DNA from: Microdochium bolleyi
Lineage: Eukaryota > Ascomycota > Sordariomycetes > Xylariales > Microdochiaceae
Length of the DNA: 64,000 nt
Direction: 5' to 3'
Assembly (NCBI GenBank): GCA_001566295.1
Contig: KQ964276.1
Location: 57,024 to 121,023 of the forward strand
The notes beneath the pieces are model-generated. The model ran no database searches and had not been told where the DNA came from. It saw nothing but the letters and a program-made list of their open reading frames with translations. The position numbers and the translations under genes were made by a program. This document shows, one piece after another, positions 31,310 through 42,207 of this stretch. Position 1 is the first letter of the stretch; the number at the start of each line of letters is the position of its first letter.

Positions 31310-31713
31310 TGCTTGTATTTTCTACGGAGTACTGCCGGCGGTGTCGGTGGGATCTGGCGTGCAAGTGGTGCCTTGGTCTGCTCCCCTCCTTGTATCCAAT
31401 AGTGTTTGTCGCTCGAGGTAAGGAAGCCGCCGAATGTTCAGCAGTTGGAATTGTCCACTGATGTAGTCTCTTAGTCTCGGCCATGTGGCCAAGGTGGCTT
31501 TCTTTAGTACGGCCCAGACTCATGCGTGTCCGGCGGGTTTCGGCCGAATCACCCTCGTGTCGTCGCCCGATTCGGGCATACCTACAGGTACGCTTGGCCT
31601 GTGAAAGGGGAAGGGAAAACGAGTGGCGCTGTGACACTGCTGCAGACCGAGTCGTCTACGTCATAGTGCGTGGGCTCGCACTAGGCGCAGCCTGCCCTGG
31701 CCCCTGGGGACCG

Positions 31714-31780
31714 CTCGGAGGGCCTCGGGGGCCACTCGCGGCCGAGCCAGACGGGGCCGAACTCTGCGTGGCCCTCCGAG
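31714..31780. repeat. 11-bp inverted repeat with 45-bp spacer
   Basis: CTCGGAGGGCC at 31714-31724 and GGCCCTCCGAG at 31770-31780 are exact reverse complements. A second overlapping pair, GGCCTCGG (31721-31728) and CCGAGGCC (31776-31783), strengthens the hairpin. Confidence 0.75.
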
Positions 31781-32265
31781 GCCTCACTTCAGGCACTCCA
31801 TAAGCGTACTCCGTAAGCGTACTTCACCTTCAGTTGTCCATGTGCCTGCCAAGGGCGATCCTCACAGGCCTCGGCGGGCGGTGCTGATCGGCGACCGACT
31901 CAGCCCTACGGCATATCTTGCTCATTCCTCCAATTTGATGGGGCAATCTCACCAATTTCATTCCAGTGGGCCCATCCACTTCAAGTGAAGATGGTTTATC
32001 TGTATGCGACCCGAGGCGACCCCTGAATCCGCGATACTACCACGCGCGAACTTGCTCGCACGCGTACGACAGACAGTTCGGCCCCCCGATTGGAACGTGC
32101 TATATTATCCTGGCGAGAGCAGCTGGTCCTTGACACGAACAACATCATATCTTACGACCGAGTCTACTCTCATGGCAAGTAGGCTATGCTATGCCATACA
32201 AAGTTGAACATGCCCACCCACAAATGCATCAATCGTTTCCCGTATGGGGCTGCAAGCGCAGCTGA

Positions 32266-32519
32266 CTACAACAGGTTGTACATAGCTAGGCCAGCAGCGG
32301 CAGCGAGGGAGCTAAAGACTGTGCTGCAGACCAACACGGCACCGGCGGAGGGGACAGACGACATCGGCTGGGGCGAGGTGGCCGAGGTGGCGGTACCGTG
32401 TGAAACTCACCACTCAGTCCCGAGTAGCACCCTTGTACGGTCTCCAGGCCCTGGATTGGGCTCTGGAGGGCTGCGGCGGCGGCGGCGAAGGGAATTATTG
32501 CTGTAATGGTGGACTTCAT
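32266..32519 (-). pseudogene. Possible remnant of a small GPI-anchored secreted protein
   Basis: From the ATG at 32519 a signal-peptide-like start (MKSTITAIIPFAAAAAALQS) is followed by GLETVQGCYSGLSG, which recalls the beginning of a WSC-type domain. The frame then becomes Pro/Arg-rich and stops at 32286. In another frame of the same strand a Thr/Ser/Pro linker and a hydrophobic tail (VPSAGAVLVCSTVFSSLAAA) end at 32266, as in GPI-anchor signals. Either an intron of about 71 bp removes the middle (donor GTACAA, acceptor CCCCAG) or one base has been lost. The gene may be decayed; this is a weak call. Confidence 0.2.
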
Positions 32520-33231
32520 TGTAGTGGTGACGAAGCAGGTACGGTCGGTTGCGGCGTTCATGAGCAACGGTTTCAAACTTTGCCGATCGCGAGGCTTTTG
32601 TATTGTCGTCGTTGCCGGCTTCCGAGCTGTGGGTATAAGGCGCCTCCACGACGACGCTCGGACGGTAATATACTGGAGAACGACGGGGCTATTCGCTGTA
32701 GCTCCGAGTGCTTAACCAAGTTCCTGCCAGTGTCCTGTTGCTGCATTTGCCTGACAAGGCGAGACTTATTCGCGGCAAGGGCGGAGACAGAGTCGCGATC
32801 TACAACACTAAGCTGCTTAGCCATGGTGATAAGTGGATGAGTTAATGGAGGCTTTCAGTCCACATCAGAGCCTCAAGCGGAGCGATACGAAGACAATACA
32901 CCTCTGCTGTCGCCATATGCTTTCAGCCGTGCCCATACATCCCCTTGCATCTTACTTTATACTCTGACACTCTGACACTGAAAGGACATACTGCCTTGAG
33001 TATAAGCTCCGTTTCAAGCTCTCCTCTGTTTCAGAGTTCAACTTGTATCAGTAGATTTGGTCGATAGAGTGAAGGGCAAGCGGGCACTTCCACAACCAAG
33101 TACAACTCATGCATACATCCTGGAAGACACAATCTTGACTGTGAATGGCTGTCCATTGCAATGAAACCTCACTGGATAAAGCTTGGCAGCACAAACATAG
33201 TCCACGCTGGAAGAACCTACGACGGCCGCCC

Positions 33232-35121
33232 TTAGTTCAGAAGACTGATCCGACCCCTCGCCAGCTCGAGGAACACGCGGTCCAGCACCACCGCCTCTAT
33301 TTCCCGCAGGAGATCCAGATTCCTCATCCTCCTGCGCATGTGCATCTCCTCCCCATCTCCATCAAGCTCTTGATACATTCCGTACGGCCCAAACGCCGCA
33401 ACCTGCCCTCTCTTCCAAGGGTCACTACCGTTCACGAACCGTATGAAGTGCTCCCGCAGCTTCTCCCCGGCCCTCGTCGCGCCCGGCGCATAGCTCTCCA
33501 CGTCCTCGAGTCCGCCAAACAGCAGAAGCAAGTCAACAGCGTGGTGCGCCCCGTGCGAAGGTTGCCAGGGGTTCGGCTCATCGATGAGGCAGCGCAAGGC
33601 TGGTGTCGATCCTGCGCACTCGTATCGACCGACCAGGATCTCGGCAGGCAGGACGAACTTGTAGTCGTTCATGAAGTCGAGCGCGCCGATCTTGCACGAC
33701 GACGGGCGGTCTGGGTGGATGCCGTAGAGCTTCTTCAGCTGTTCTCGGTGGTGTTCGGGCTGCACGAGGTCGAAGGCGCATATGATGGATGCCGCCGAGG
33801 CGGACCACATCCCGTGTCGCCAGATCACGGACTTTGATAATGTAGTGTTAAGACCACCGGAATGATATAGCCGCGTGGGGGGAAGAAAGTGCGCACCTCG
33901 AACTGGACATCGCTGACAAGCAATCGCTGCCCAAGTCTCCTATCCCGCCAGCCATCTAGAGTTGTGTCCTCTTCCAGGAACCACGATGGAATGTTGGCCC
34001 GCGTGAGTGCTTCGACAACATGCTCCGCAGGCGCGGACTCGAGCGTCAGCTCGCTGCCGGCCTTGCCCAATTCATCTGCCACGCGCTGCCGTAGCGCTGT
34101 TATAACACTCCGAGGCTGCGGCGGCGACAGGTAGAGCGATCCGGACATGAGGATGGATTGCCGTATCCCAGAGTGAGCGCCCGCCACGAGATGGGCGTGG
34201 CTGTATACGGCGCCCGCGCTCTCGCCAGCGATCGTGATGTTTTCCTGGCTCGGGGAGAATGATACGGTAAGCAAGGGATGGAATCTCCCCGTCGCAACCA
34301 GTCCCTGGGTAGGTTTTGCTACTTACGGGGTCGCCTCCAAAACCACCGATGTGGGTATTCACCCATTCTATGGCCAGCGCCTGGTCAAGGAGCGCCAGGT
34401 TCCTCAGGCCCTTGCCATCGCCGTGGGCGAAGACGTTGAGGCGGTACTGGACTGCGACTGTGATGATCGGCTCACCCAGGCGCGCAGAGTCGCTGACTAT
34501 CTTGGACATGTCTATATCATTGGTTTGTATATATCAGTGGGGAAAACAAGGGGATTGGTTCAGTGCATTGCATCAATCCTTACCGCATAGTTTCGAGGCT
34601 GCGCTGCCAAATGTCATTGCTTGAGAGCCGCCTTCCGGAAACCCGTGTCAGAAAACGGAGTACAGTGGATGCGCCCATGCGCAAGGGATAAACTACCATG
34701 AATCCAGATCAGGACCGGCAATTTCCTGCCTGTCCTGTCCAGAGAGACGTGTGCTTCCGAAACACAGACGTCGAGGTTGAGACACGCAAACTCGTCCTCA
34801 GCCTCGGGTGGCAGGACATGGTGCTGTGGTATTCGGAGGAGGTGGCCGACGTCAACATGGGCCTGGGGACATCTTGGACTATCGAGAGTATGCGGATAGT
34901 CAGCAAGCCTTTCGTGGTAATCAGTGTGCGACCTCGAAATACCCGTACCCAAACTCCGTGCAGTCCAGCACCCCGGACGACGGTGTCGCTGGTCGTGCGG
35001 GGCCAAAGCGCCGAGAGACATTGCCGTACGGAATGCCGCGAAACTGCACGACTCCCGTGTTCTGATCGTGCACACCTTGCACCGTGCAGCCCAGTGACTG
35101 GTGCTCCAACGTGGCCGCCAT
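33232..35121 (-). CDS. Type-B carboxylesterase/lipase (cholinesterase family)
   Basis: Six exons on the complement: 34949-35121, 34697-34878, 34584-34631, 34327-34511, 33897-34244, 33232-33831, giving 511 aa. Every join has GT/AG ends and keeps phase. Family marks are VVQFRGIPYGNVSRRF near the start, CLNLDVCVSE, LPVLIWIHGGS (oxyanion hole), VQYRLNVFAHGD, LLDQALAIEWVNTHIGGFGGDP, and the nucleophile elbow ITIAGESAGAV with the catalytic Ser. A His in PWQPSHGAHHAVDLLLLFGG probably completes the triad. No secretion signal is visible at this start, so it may be intracellular. It would hydrolyse carboxyl esters of unknown identity. It is divergent from homogentisate dioxygenase with a 460-bp shared promoter. 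Confidence 0.85.
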
Positions 35122-35581
35122 TTTCTTGAGGCTGCTTCGCAAGACTCGGTAGACCTGTTCTCGGGGTGCAGACGGGGTGGTGTGCGTTGTCGTTCTTGTT
35201 CTCCAAATCCAAGGTTCCTCGCAAGACGGAGAGAGGCTGCCCACAGTGGCTGACCAGAAGCTGACGAATGGCTCGGCAGCAGGCATGGCGGGGGCCTTAT
35301 GTGGCCGACTCAGGCCTTATTCATCACTGGAGTGCCGATCTGGCGCGTCCACCAGCGCCGCTTGCTTGCCGGTGAAGAGCCGGAAACCCCTGCCCCTGGC
35401 TCGATCGTGCCATCATGCGGGGTTCCCACAGGTCTGCAGCGGCGTGTTGCAGTGGGGGACCGATTGGGATCCCTCGCGGTGAGGGGAACCGATTTTTCTT
35501 ATAAGCTGCAGCCAGTCCTGCTTTTCTGCTCTGTCTTCTGCGGCCGAGTAGCGATCCATAGTCACGAGAACGACCGCAGTC
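35122..35581. promoter_or_regulatory. Divergent promoter of carboxylesterase and homogentisate dioxygenase
   Basis: TATAAG at 35500-35505 lies 77 bp before the dioxygenase ATG at 35582. The opposite side drives the esterase starting at 35121. Confidence 0.5.
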
Positions 35582-37051
35582 ATGGCAGCACAGAAGCTGA
35601 CGCCCGAGCAACACCAGCATGCCTTCCACTGGGCCGAGACGCAGCAGAACGGCAGCATCCCGTCGTTCGCGACGAGGAACAATGACCCCTATAAGTACCA
35701 GCCGGGCTTCGGCAACAGCTTCGAGTCCGAGGCGATCCCCGGCGTGATCCCGCACGGGCAGAATAGCCCGCGCTCGATCCGCTTCGGCCTCTACGCCGAG
35801 CAGATGACAGGTTCGTCCTTTGTGGCCCCCCGCGCCGCCAACAAGAAGGCCTGGCTCTACCGGTCCCGGCCGGCCGTGGCCCATCAGGGATTCCAGGACC
35901 TGCCGGACCTCAAGGACACCGAGGCCACTTTCCTGCCCCTGAACCCCCGCGTGCACATCTCGCCCACGCAGCTCGCCTGGAGGCCCACGCCCATCCCCGC
36001 CGACGGCGACAAGGTTGACTTTGTCCATGGCCTCAAGACGGTCGCGGGGTCCGGCGATCCAACGCTGCGTGAGGGGCTCGCGACACACGTGTACGTGTGC
36101 AACACGAGCATGGCCAACGACGCCTTTGTAAACTCGGACGGCGACTTCCTCATCGTCCCGCAGCAGGGTAGCCTCGACATCCAGACCGAGTTCGGCTTCC
36201 TCTACGTCCAGCCGGGCGAGATCTGCGTTATCCAGCGCGGCCAGCGCTTCAAGGTTCGCGTTGAGGGCCCGACCCGCGGCTACATCCTCGAGATCTGGGG
36301 CTCGTCCTTCCAGCTTCCCGAGCTCGGCGCCCTCGGGGCCAACGGGCTCGCCAACTCGCGCGACTTCCTGCACCCAGTCGCCGCGTACCACGTCACCAAG
36401 GACGACCCGTGGACCGTGACCTACAAGCTGGGCGGCAAGTTCTTCGCCTCGCGCCAGAACCACTGCCCTTTTGACGTCATCGCGTGGCACGGCAACTACG
36501 TGCCCTACAAGTACGACCTGACCAAGTTTGTCAACGTCGGCTCCATCAGCGTGGACCACATCGACCCGAGCATCTTCTGCGTCCTGACAGCGCCCTCGCG
36601 CGACCCGGCCGCCCCGCTGTGCGACTTCCTCATCTTCTCGCCCCGCTGGGACGTTGCGTCGCACACGTACCGCCCGCCGTACTACCACCGCAACTGCGCG
36701 TCCGAGCTCATGGGGCTCATCTACGGCGAGTACGGCGGCCGCAGCGACGGCTTTGACCCGGGCAGCATCTCGTTCGAGTGCGGCTTTGTCCCGCACGGCG
36801 TCGCGTACGAGCAGTTCGCCATGGCGTCGCGCGACGACCCGCCCGTCATGCAGATCTCAAAGGGGTCCATCGCCTTCATGTTCGAGAGCAGCAGGGCGCT
36901 CATGGTCGCCGACTGGGCGTGGAACAGCAAGGAGAAGCACGAGCACGACCCGAAGATGTGGGATGACCTGGTAGACAACTTCTCGGAGCATAAGGACGAG
37001 GTCGAGGCCGCATTAAAGGAAGCCGGACTGCCACTCAGGGGCAGCCAATGA
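35582..37051 (+). CDS. hmgA: Homogentisate 1,2-dioxygenase
   Basis: Single exon, 489 aa, close to the length of characterised fungal enzymes. It opens homogentisate to maleylacetoacetate in tyrosine/phenylalanine breakdown, an Fe(II), O2-dependent cytosolic step. Conserved blocks include YQPGFGNSFESEA, GLYAEQMTGSSFVAPR, SWLYR-like AWLYRSRP, IVPQQGSLDI, GYILEIWG, and the iron-binding C-terminal part PYYHRNCASELMGLI with His and Glu ligands, followed by FVPHGVAYE with the third His. All three ligands are present, so it should be active. Fumarylacetoacetase and maleylacetoacetate isomerase, often its neighbours in Aspergillus, are absent from this window. A carboxylesterase is divergent from it. 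Confidence 0.95.
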   Translation: MAAQKLTPEQHQHAFHWAETQQNGSIPSFATRNNDPYKYQPGFGNSFESEAIPGVIPHGQNSPRSIRFGLYAEQMTGSSFVAPRAANKKAWLYRSRPAVAHQGFQDLPDLKDTEATFLPLNPRVHISPTQLAWRPTPIPADGDKVDFVHGLKTVAGSGDPTLREGLATHVYVCNTSMANDAFVNSDGDFLIVPQQGSLDIQTEFGFLYVQPGEICVIQRGQRFKVRVEGPTRGYILEIWGSSFQLPELGALGANGLANSRDFLHPVAAYHVTKDDPWTVTYKLGGKFFASRQNHCPFDVIAWHGNYVPYKYDLTKFVNVGSISVDHIDPSIFCVLTAPSRDPAAPLCDFLIFSPRWDVASHTYRPPYYHRNCASELMGLIYGEYGGRSDGFDPGSISFECGFVPHGVAYEQFAMASRDDPPVMQISKGSIAFMFESSRALMVADWAWNSKEKHEHDPKMWDDLVDNFSEHKDEVEAALKEAGLPLRGSQ

Positions 37052-37747
37052 CGTTAACGAAGAGGAACCACGAGGGACTGCTAGGTGCGTTAAGCAGTGG
37101 AAATTATGATGTATACGAATAGGGAAGAGTGACATAATAGCGCCCACCTTTTTGGGTGATATTGCGAGCGTGCTGGGATTGCCATGCGTGATATGCAAGA
37201 GTGGCCAAACGTTCCAACCAGTGAAGTCCACCATGGGCTGTGTTTCCAATCATGCGACAGTCTGAGACGGTTCGCGTCTTCGCTCATGCCTCTGACGGAC
37301 AATGCTCGTTGAATGTATCACATGCAGAGGGCTATTCCGACGATTGAGGGTTGACAAAACGTAATGACGGGATAGATGGCCCGTCTCTGGCAGCCGGCAC
37401 ACTCGACGACGGCTCATCATCGCTGCCATCGGCCGCTCCTCGAGGTACATACGTGACGATGGAGTAGTTGCTCGCCCAGGTCGTCATCGATTCATCGCGT
37501 CCGGAGCTAGCATCATTGAGTGAAGCATTTCGCTAGTGTTCTGGTCGAGCGGGAATAATCCAACCTGGGAATAGGATAGTTAACTTTGGTAAGGACTTTT
37601 CCCGGCACTACGCTCAATAACAACCAAAGTCGAAGGTATAATCCATTGAATTATTTCCTGATCGGATGCTCGAAATGAGATTCGAAAAACACAGTTTTCT
37701 TACCGCAGAAGCCAGTTCTGACCATCGGATTCCCAGCCCAAGATGAA
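37052..37747. other. Convergent intergenic region
   Basis: Between the 3' ends of the dioxygenase and the one-pass membrane protein. No feature is seen. Confidence 0.5.
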
Positions 37748-38750
37748 TCACTGCTGCCCATTCCGCCTTTGCGGCTCTCCTGGCTCGTACCACTGCCAGT
37801 ATCCTAATCCTGAGCCCAGCTCGGCAGGCGGCCTGTCAACAGTGGTTCCCAACTCTGGCGGTAGTGCGAGGTTAGAACTGAGCTCTCGGCACCCAGGTTC
37901 AGTGTTATCTAGTTCCGTGGTCTGGCTGTGATCGTAGGCTTCCCCGGCCGGTGGAGGTGCCTGGGCGTGATCGTGCGGCGAGACCGGCGACGCCGACTTG
38001 GCGAGCTCGTTAGGGTCAGCTGGGGGTGAGCCCGGCGCGGATGGACACGTCTGTGCGGTCGCGATGGGTTTCTCGTCCTCCGGGTGCGCGCACAGCTCGA
38101 CCGGGCCCGATGAAGGCTGTTGTTGCTCTTCAGGAGAAGTCGTGGCCCGGCCCCCCCGTTTCCGCATGACGAGCCACACTATCAGGCCGCCGAGCAGCAG
38201 TGCGCCGACTACACCGCCCACGATGGCCCCAATCATGGCTCCGCCGAGGCTGTTACTCTGGCTCACGCCGTTGCCGCTGGCTGAGCTAGACGCTGGGCCA
38301 TTGAAGGTCTGGGTTACAGACGTGGGAATGCCTACAGACGAGCTTAGAGGCGTACCGAAAGCAATGCTGTCTGGGACACTAATCAGCGGGCGAAACCTTT
38401 TCGCCAGTGTCCAGGCTGCCGAGCCTGGTGGTCCCGTCGTCGTCGTCGTCGCGCTGGCTACGATGCTGCCAAGGGCGGAAGTAGGCGGACCAGCCGTGAC
38501 GAACGAAGTAACGACAGAGGCCATACACGGTTGCTATAGGTCCAGAGCAGACGCGGGGGAACTGTTAGTGTCTCGTGTCTTCACACGCTTGTCTTCTCTC
38601 CCCACTCTTGCGAGTCGGGAATGGGCTTCAGCAAGGAAGACTCACATTGCAAGCAGGTAATGCGGGAGTGGCCGACCGGGCAGCGACCGCCGAGGCCAGG
38701 GTCAGGGCCAGGACCAGGACGAAGCAACTTCTGAACGTACGGATCGTCAT
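37748..38750 (-). CDS. Single-pass membrane protein with Ser/Thr-rich ectodomain (wall-sensor-like)
   Basis: Two exons, complement of 37748-38533 and 38646-38750 (112-bp intron, GTGAGT donor, CTATAG acceptor), give 296 aa. Exon 1 encodes a signal peptide (TFRSCFVLVLALTLASAVAA). The short ectodomain (about 25-125) has a Cys pair (PACNQPCMASVV) and a Ser/Thr-rich, glycosylation-prone stretch. One membrane helix follows, built on small residues (GAMIGAIVGGVVGALLLGG, then LIVWLVMRKRGG), then a Pro/Glu/Asp-rich cytoplasmic tail of about 140 residues. This layout is like Mid2/WSC-type cell-wall stress sensors without a recognisable WSC domain. Function is inference. Confidence 0.7.
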
Positions 38751-40099
38751 CGTGTAGATTTGGTGTTCTTGCTAGACTCGAGGCTCGCAAGATTGGCAGC
38801 GACGAGTTCCTAATGAATGGGGAATGGATGGGCACGGCTGGCCTGATAACTTGCGGTATGATCATGGCTCGTACAGTGGCCAAACAATACAATCACCAGG
38901 ACAAAGCAAACGCCCCCTGCGGCTGAGGGACATGCTGAGAAAGCATAATATGCGCTGCCAATGATTGGAGGCGGTGGCGGGAGCCAGCGGTCAGGTATGG
39001 TTCTGAAATCCAAACAAAGCGCCTTGGCTGTGGATTTGAGGCTGACCATGAAGCATAGTACTCCGTAGGGGCTGCAGTGAGCTGACCACGTCCTCATACG
39101 TCAGTCCCTCTCCCCAATCCTCACAAAAGAGAAAGAAAAAAAAACAAGTCAAACTGCCTATCGCTAAGAGGGAACGGATAGATCACGAGACCAGTCCATT
39201 GACTTGCATGTATCCGCCGTGAAAATGTCAGAGCCTGAACCAGAGTGAGAGAGGGGACAGTGAAACTTGCACGTTTGAATCGATCTCGAATAGTGCTAGC
39301 AGACGTGCGCTGAACGTATGTGTTGTTAATGCTGCAAAACTGGAACTCCATAACCCACGGTAAGATACCTGAACCTTTTCATTGACACTCCAATTGTTCT
39401 TGAACATACTTAAAAGGCTCGGTAAGCTGATCTGACTTGAACAGGCCCTTGAGCACAATGCAACTCGAAGTTTGCAGGAGAGGCAGGCGCAGTGGGACAA
39501 ATGACTCCTCCTGCTCAAGGTCATGATGCGAAAGAATCCCGACCAGCCAGTTCCGCAGGCAGAAAAATGATAACACTGGAAACACAGACCCCGTAGCAAG
39601 GATTACATTCTGCCGGTGAACTCGATTGAATAATGCTGCGAAAGGACAGCTACGCAGGGGCCGAACGATGTTGTACAAAATGTCCATACTTCAGCTCCGC
39701 CTATCATGAGTCTTTGCGCTCACCTTCGAAGACTGTGACCACCATGAATCCCACAGGACCCCGTCGAAGTAATTCAGATGAAGCCGGAGCAAGTGTGGAG
39801 ACGGACTGCCGGCCCGAGCCTGCGGCCTGACCCGCTTGAGCATAAAATTTGACTTGCTGCAACTAGGTATACGACGGCGTCGTGACTAATGCTCGCCACG
39901 CCCTGCGCCCTTGTCGCCTTGTCAAAAAGACTCATCAGGGTCCGGCCGGTTTTCGGCTGCAGGCCGGGGAAATTTTCGATGCCGGAGAAGGAGCTGGTAT
40001 AAGCTCGACCTTAACAGAGATCAACACTAGACATGTGAGCATTCAAATTCTAGGGCATACTCGCAGAGTTCCATCCTGATCCAGTAGCCATAAGTCATC
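38751..40099. other. Intergenic, 1.35 kb; promoters on both sides
   Basis: Divergent promoter of the membrane protein and the MFS exporter. TATAAG at 39998-40003 lies about 97 bp before the exporter ATG. Decamer GTACTCCGTA at 39058-39067. The stretch 39,120-39,700 is AT-richer and has no supported gene. Confidence 0.5.
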
Positions 40100-41791
40100 A
40101 TGGCAACTCAGACGCAGACGATCACTGCCGCCGACGATGTCTCGTCCATCTTCGACTCTCAACACCACCACCATGCAGCCACCATCCCTCTCGAGGTCCT
40201 CGAGACCACCATGACCATCCGCTCTCGCCATTCCCAGCACCACAAGCAGACCTTTTCCCGCCTCCAGAAACTCGCCATCGTGATGCAGCTCTCCGGTGTC
40301 AACCTCTGCTCTAGCGCCATCAACGGGCTCGTTGTGGTCGGCCTCCCTATCATCAGCGCCGACCTGGCGCTGCCCGAGTCACTCGCCTTCTGGCCGACAT
40401 CCGCGACTAGCCTGGGCACCGCAGCCACGCTACTCCTCGCCGGCTCGATCGCTGACGCCTTTGGCCCACGAGCCGTCGATCTCGTGGGGTGTCTGGTCAT
40501 CTCGGCGTTCATGCTCGGCGCCGCATCCGCGAGCACGGGGATCCAGCTCGTGGCCATGCGCGCGATCCAGGGCGTGGGGACGGCGCTGCACTTGTCGTCG
40601 TCGGTCGCGCTCGTGGCACAGGCTTTCCCACGGGGAAAGGGGCGAAATATGGCTTTTGCATGTCTGGGTCTAAGTCAGCCTCTGGGTTTCTCGTTTGGCC
40701 TCGTCATCGGCGGTGTGCTGATCGATGCGGCGGGCTGGAGAGCCGCGTGGTATCTGTACGCGGGCATCTGCACGGCCTTGTTCTTCGTCGGGCTGTGGGC
40801 GCTGCCGCCAAGTCCGGACCAGCTGACGTTCAAAGAGCGTATCAGCATGTGTGGTAGCAAGGTCGATTGGGTTGGTGCCCTGCTCGCGTCGGCGTTCATG
40901 GCGATCTTGTGCTATCTTCTCGCGTGAGTGACATTTCCTCGGTTCCTGAATCTCACTGTAGCATGATGCTGACCCCGATATAGCATCCTCAGCGTCGACA
41001 CCGCTCGCATCAGCCACGGCGACACCATCGCCATGCTCTGCGTTGGCGTACTCCTGTTGCCGTCTTTTGTCGGCTGGATGCACCGGCAGACGACCCTTGG
41101 CCGACCAGCGTTGATCCCCAACTCGCTCTGGCGCAACCCGTCCTTCAGCTCCATCTGCGGCATCACGGCGCTGTCCTTTTCCGCCGTCAATGCCATGGAG
41201 CTCTTCTCCAACTTATTCTTCCAGGAGGTTCAGCACCTCTCCGCGCTGCAGTCTTCCTTGCGTATCGTGCCCAGCCTCGTCGTCGGTGTCCTGGTCGGGC
41301 TGTGCTGCGGCCTGCTCGTCGATCGCTTCCGCGCGCTGTACCTCATCGGCATCTCTTCGTTCCTTGCCGCCTTGTCTCCGCTGCTGATGGCAGTCATCGC
41401 GCCAGAGTGGCCGTACTGGCAGGGCGCGTTCGAGGCGCAGCTCCTGTGCCCGGTCGGCGCCAACATCCTCTTCACCGTGGGCCTAAGCATCATCAGCGAA
41501 GTCTTCCCCGAGGACACGCAGGCCCTCGCGGGCGCCGTGTTCAACACGAGCAGCCAGTTCGGCACGGCTCTGGGGCTCGCCGTGCTGCAGATCATCTCGT
41601 CGTCCGTGACCAAGACGTCGCTGCTGGAGAGCGGCGAGGCAGGAGCGGATGGTGCTGTGGCGAGGACCGCGGCGCTGCTGCAGGGATATCGGGCGAGTTT
41701 CTGGGCGTTGTTCGGGTTCATGATTGCGTGTGTATTGATCAGCGTACTAGGGTTGAGGAAGGTTGGCCGAGTCGGCGTGAAGCAGGAGTAA
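40100..41791 (+). CDS. MFS drug:H+ antiporter, DHA2 (14-helix) family
   Basis: Two exons, 40100-40923 and 40984-41791 (60-bp intron, GTGAGT donor, ATATAG acceptor), give 543 aa. A cytoplasmic N-terminus of about 55 residues (His-rich HHHH near 22-25) precedes 14 predicted helices. Typical motifs are VVVGLPIISADLALP, WPTSATSLGTAATLLLAGSIADAFGPR (motif-A-like loop), AMRAIQGVGTALHLSSSVAL and GLSQPLGFSFGLVIGGVLIDAAGWRAAWYL (motif C). Such carriers export toxic compounds or fungal metabolites. No biosynthetic backbone gene lies nearby, so detoxification is as likely as metabolite export. Confidence 0.88.
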
Positions 41792-42207
41792 GGAATTGGT
41801 TTCGTTCGAAATGGAATCCATGGAATAGAAGAGGACCAACAGACGAACGACAAGCTGATTGATCATAGACCGGTATTGAAGAGCAGTTTCAGCTAGATTC
41901 GGTGCTACATTCTATTACATGAGTGAAGCAGAAACGACAATTATGATTGCCATTGATTAACACGGGCAAGCTCTTGGTTGGACCTTACCCTTCTTATTGT
42001 ACATACCCCCCTCCGTTGTTAAGACTTTCATGTAAGCAATTGATCGCCAGCTCTGATGCATACTGCTCATGTATTGTAGTAACGTAAATGAAAGTAAACT
42101 TGGCCGCAAGATCGCGCATCCATCGACCACTCTCCGCATCGGCAGCATCCAGCACCGAGCTCTGGTAGAAAACAGCCTACAGGCAAACAACCATATCAAA
42201 CCCGTAA
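41792..42207. other. Convergent intergenic region
   Basis: Between the MFS exporter and SDR 3' ends. No feature is seen. Confidence 0.5.

Larger units (their letters stand above)
31275..33231. other. Intergenic, 2 kb, with inverted repeats and a possible decayed small gene
   Basis: Holds the Z-DNA-prone tract at 31283-31309, decamer TACGGAGTAC at 31323-31332 and its reverse complement at 31806-31815, an 11-bp inverted repeat (31714-31724 and 31770-31780) and a possible small secreted-protein remnant at 32266-32519. No intact gene is supported. Confidence 0.5.

Noticed and set aside
35324..36796. 490-codon open frame on the minus strand
   Set aside because: Antisense to homogentisate dioxygenase, with composition typical of a shadow frame and no recognisable motif.
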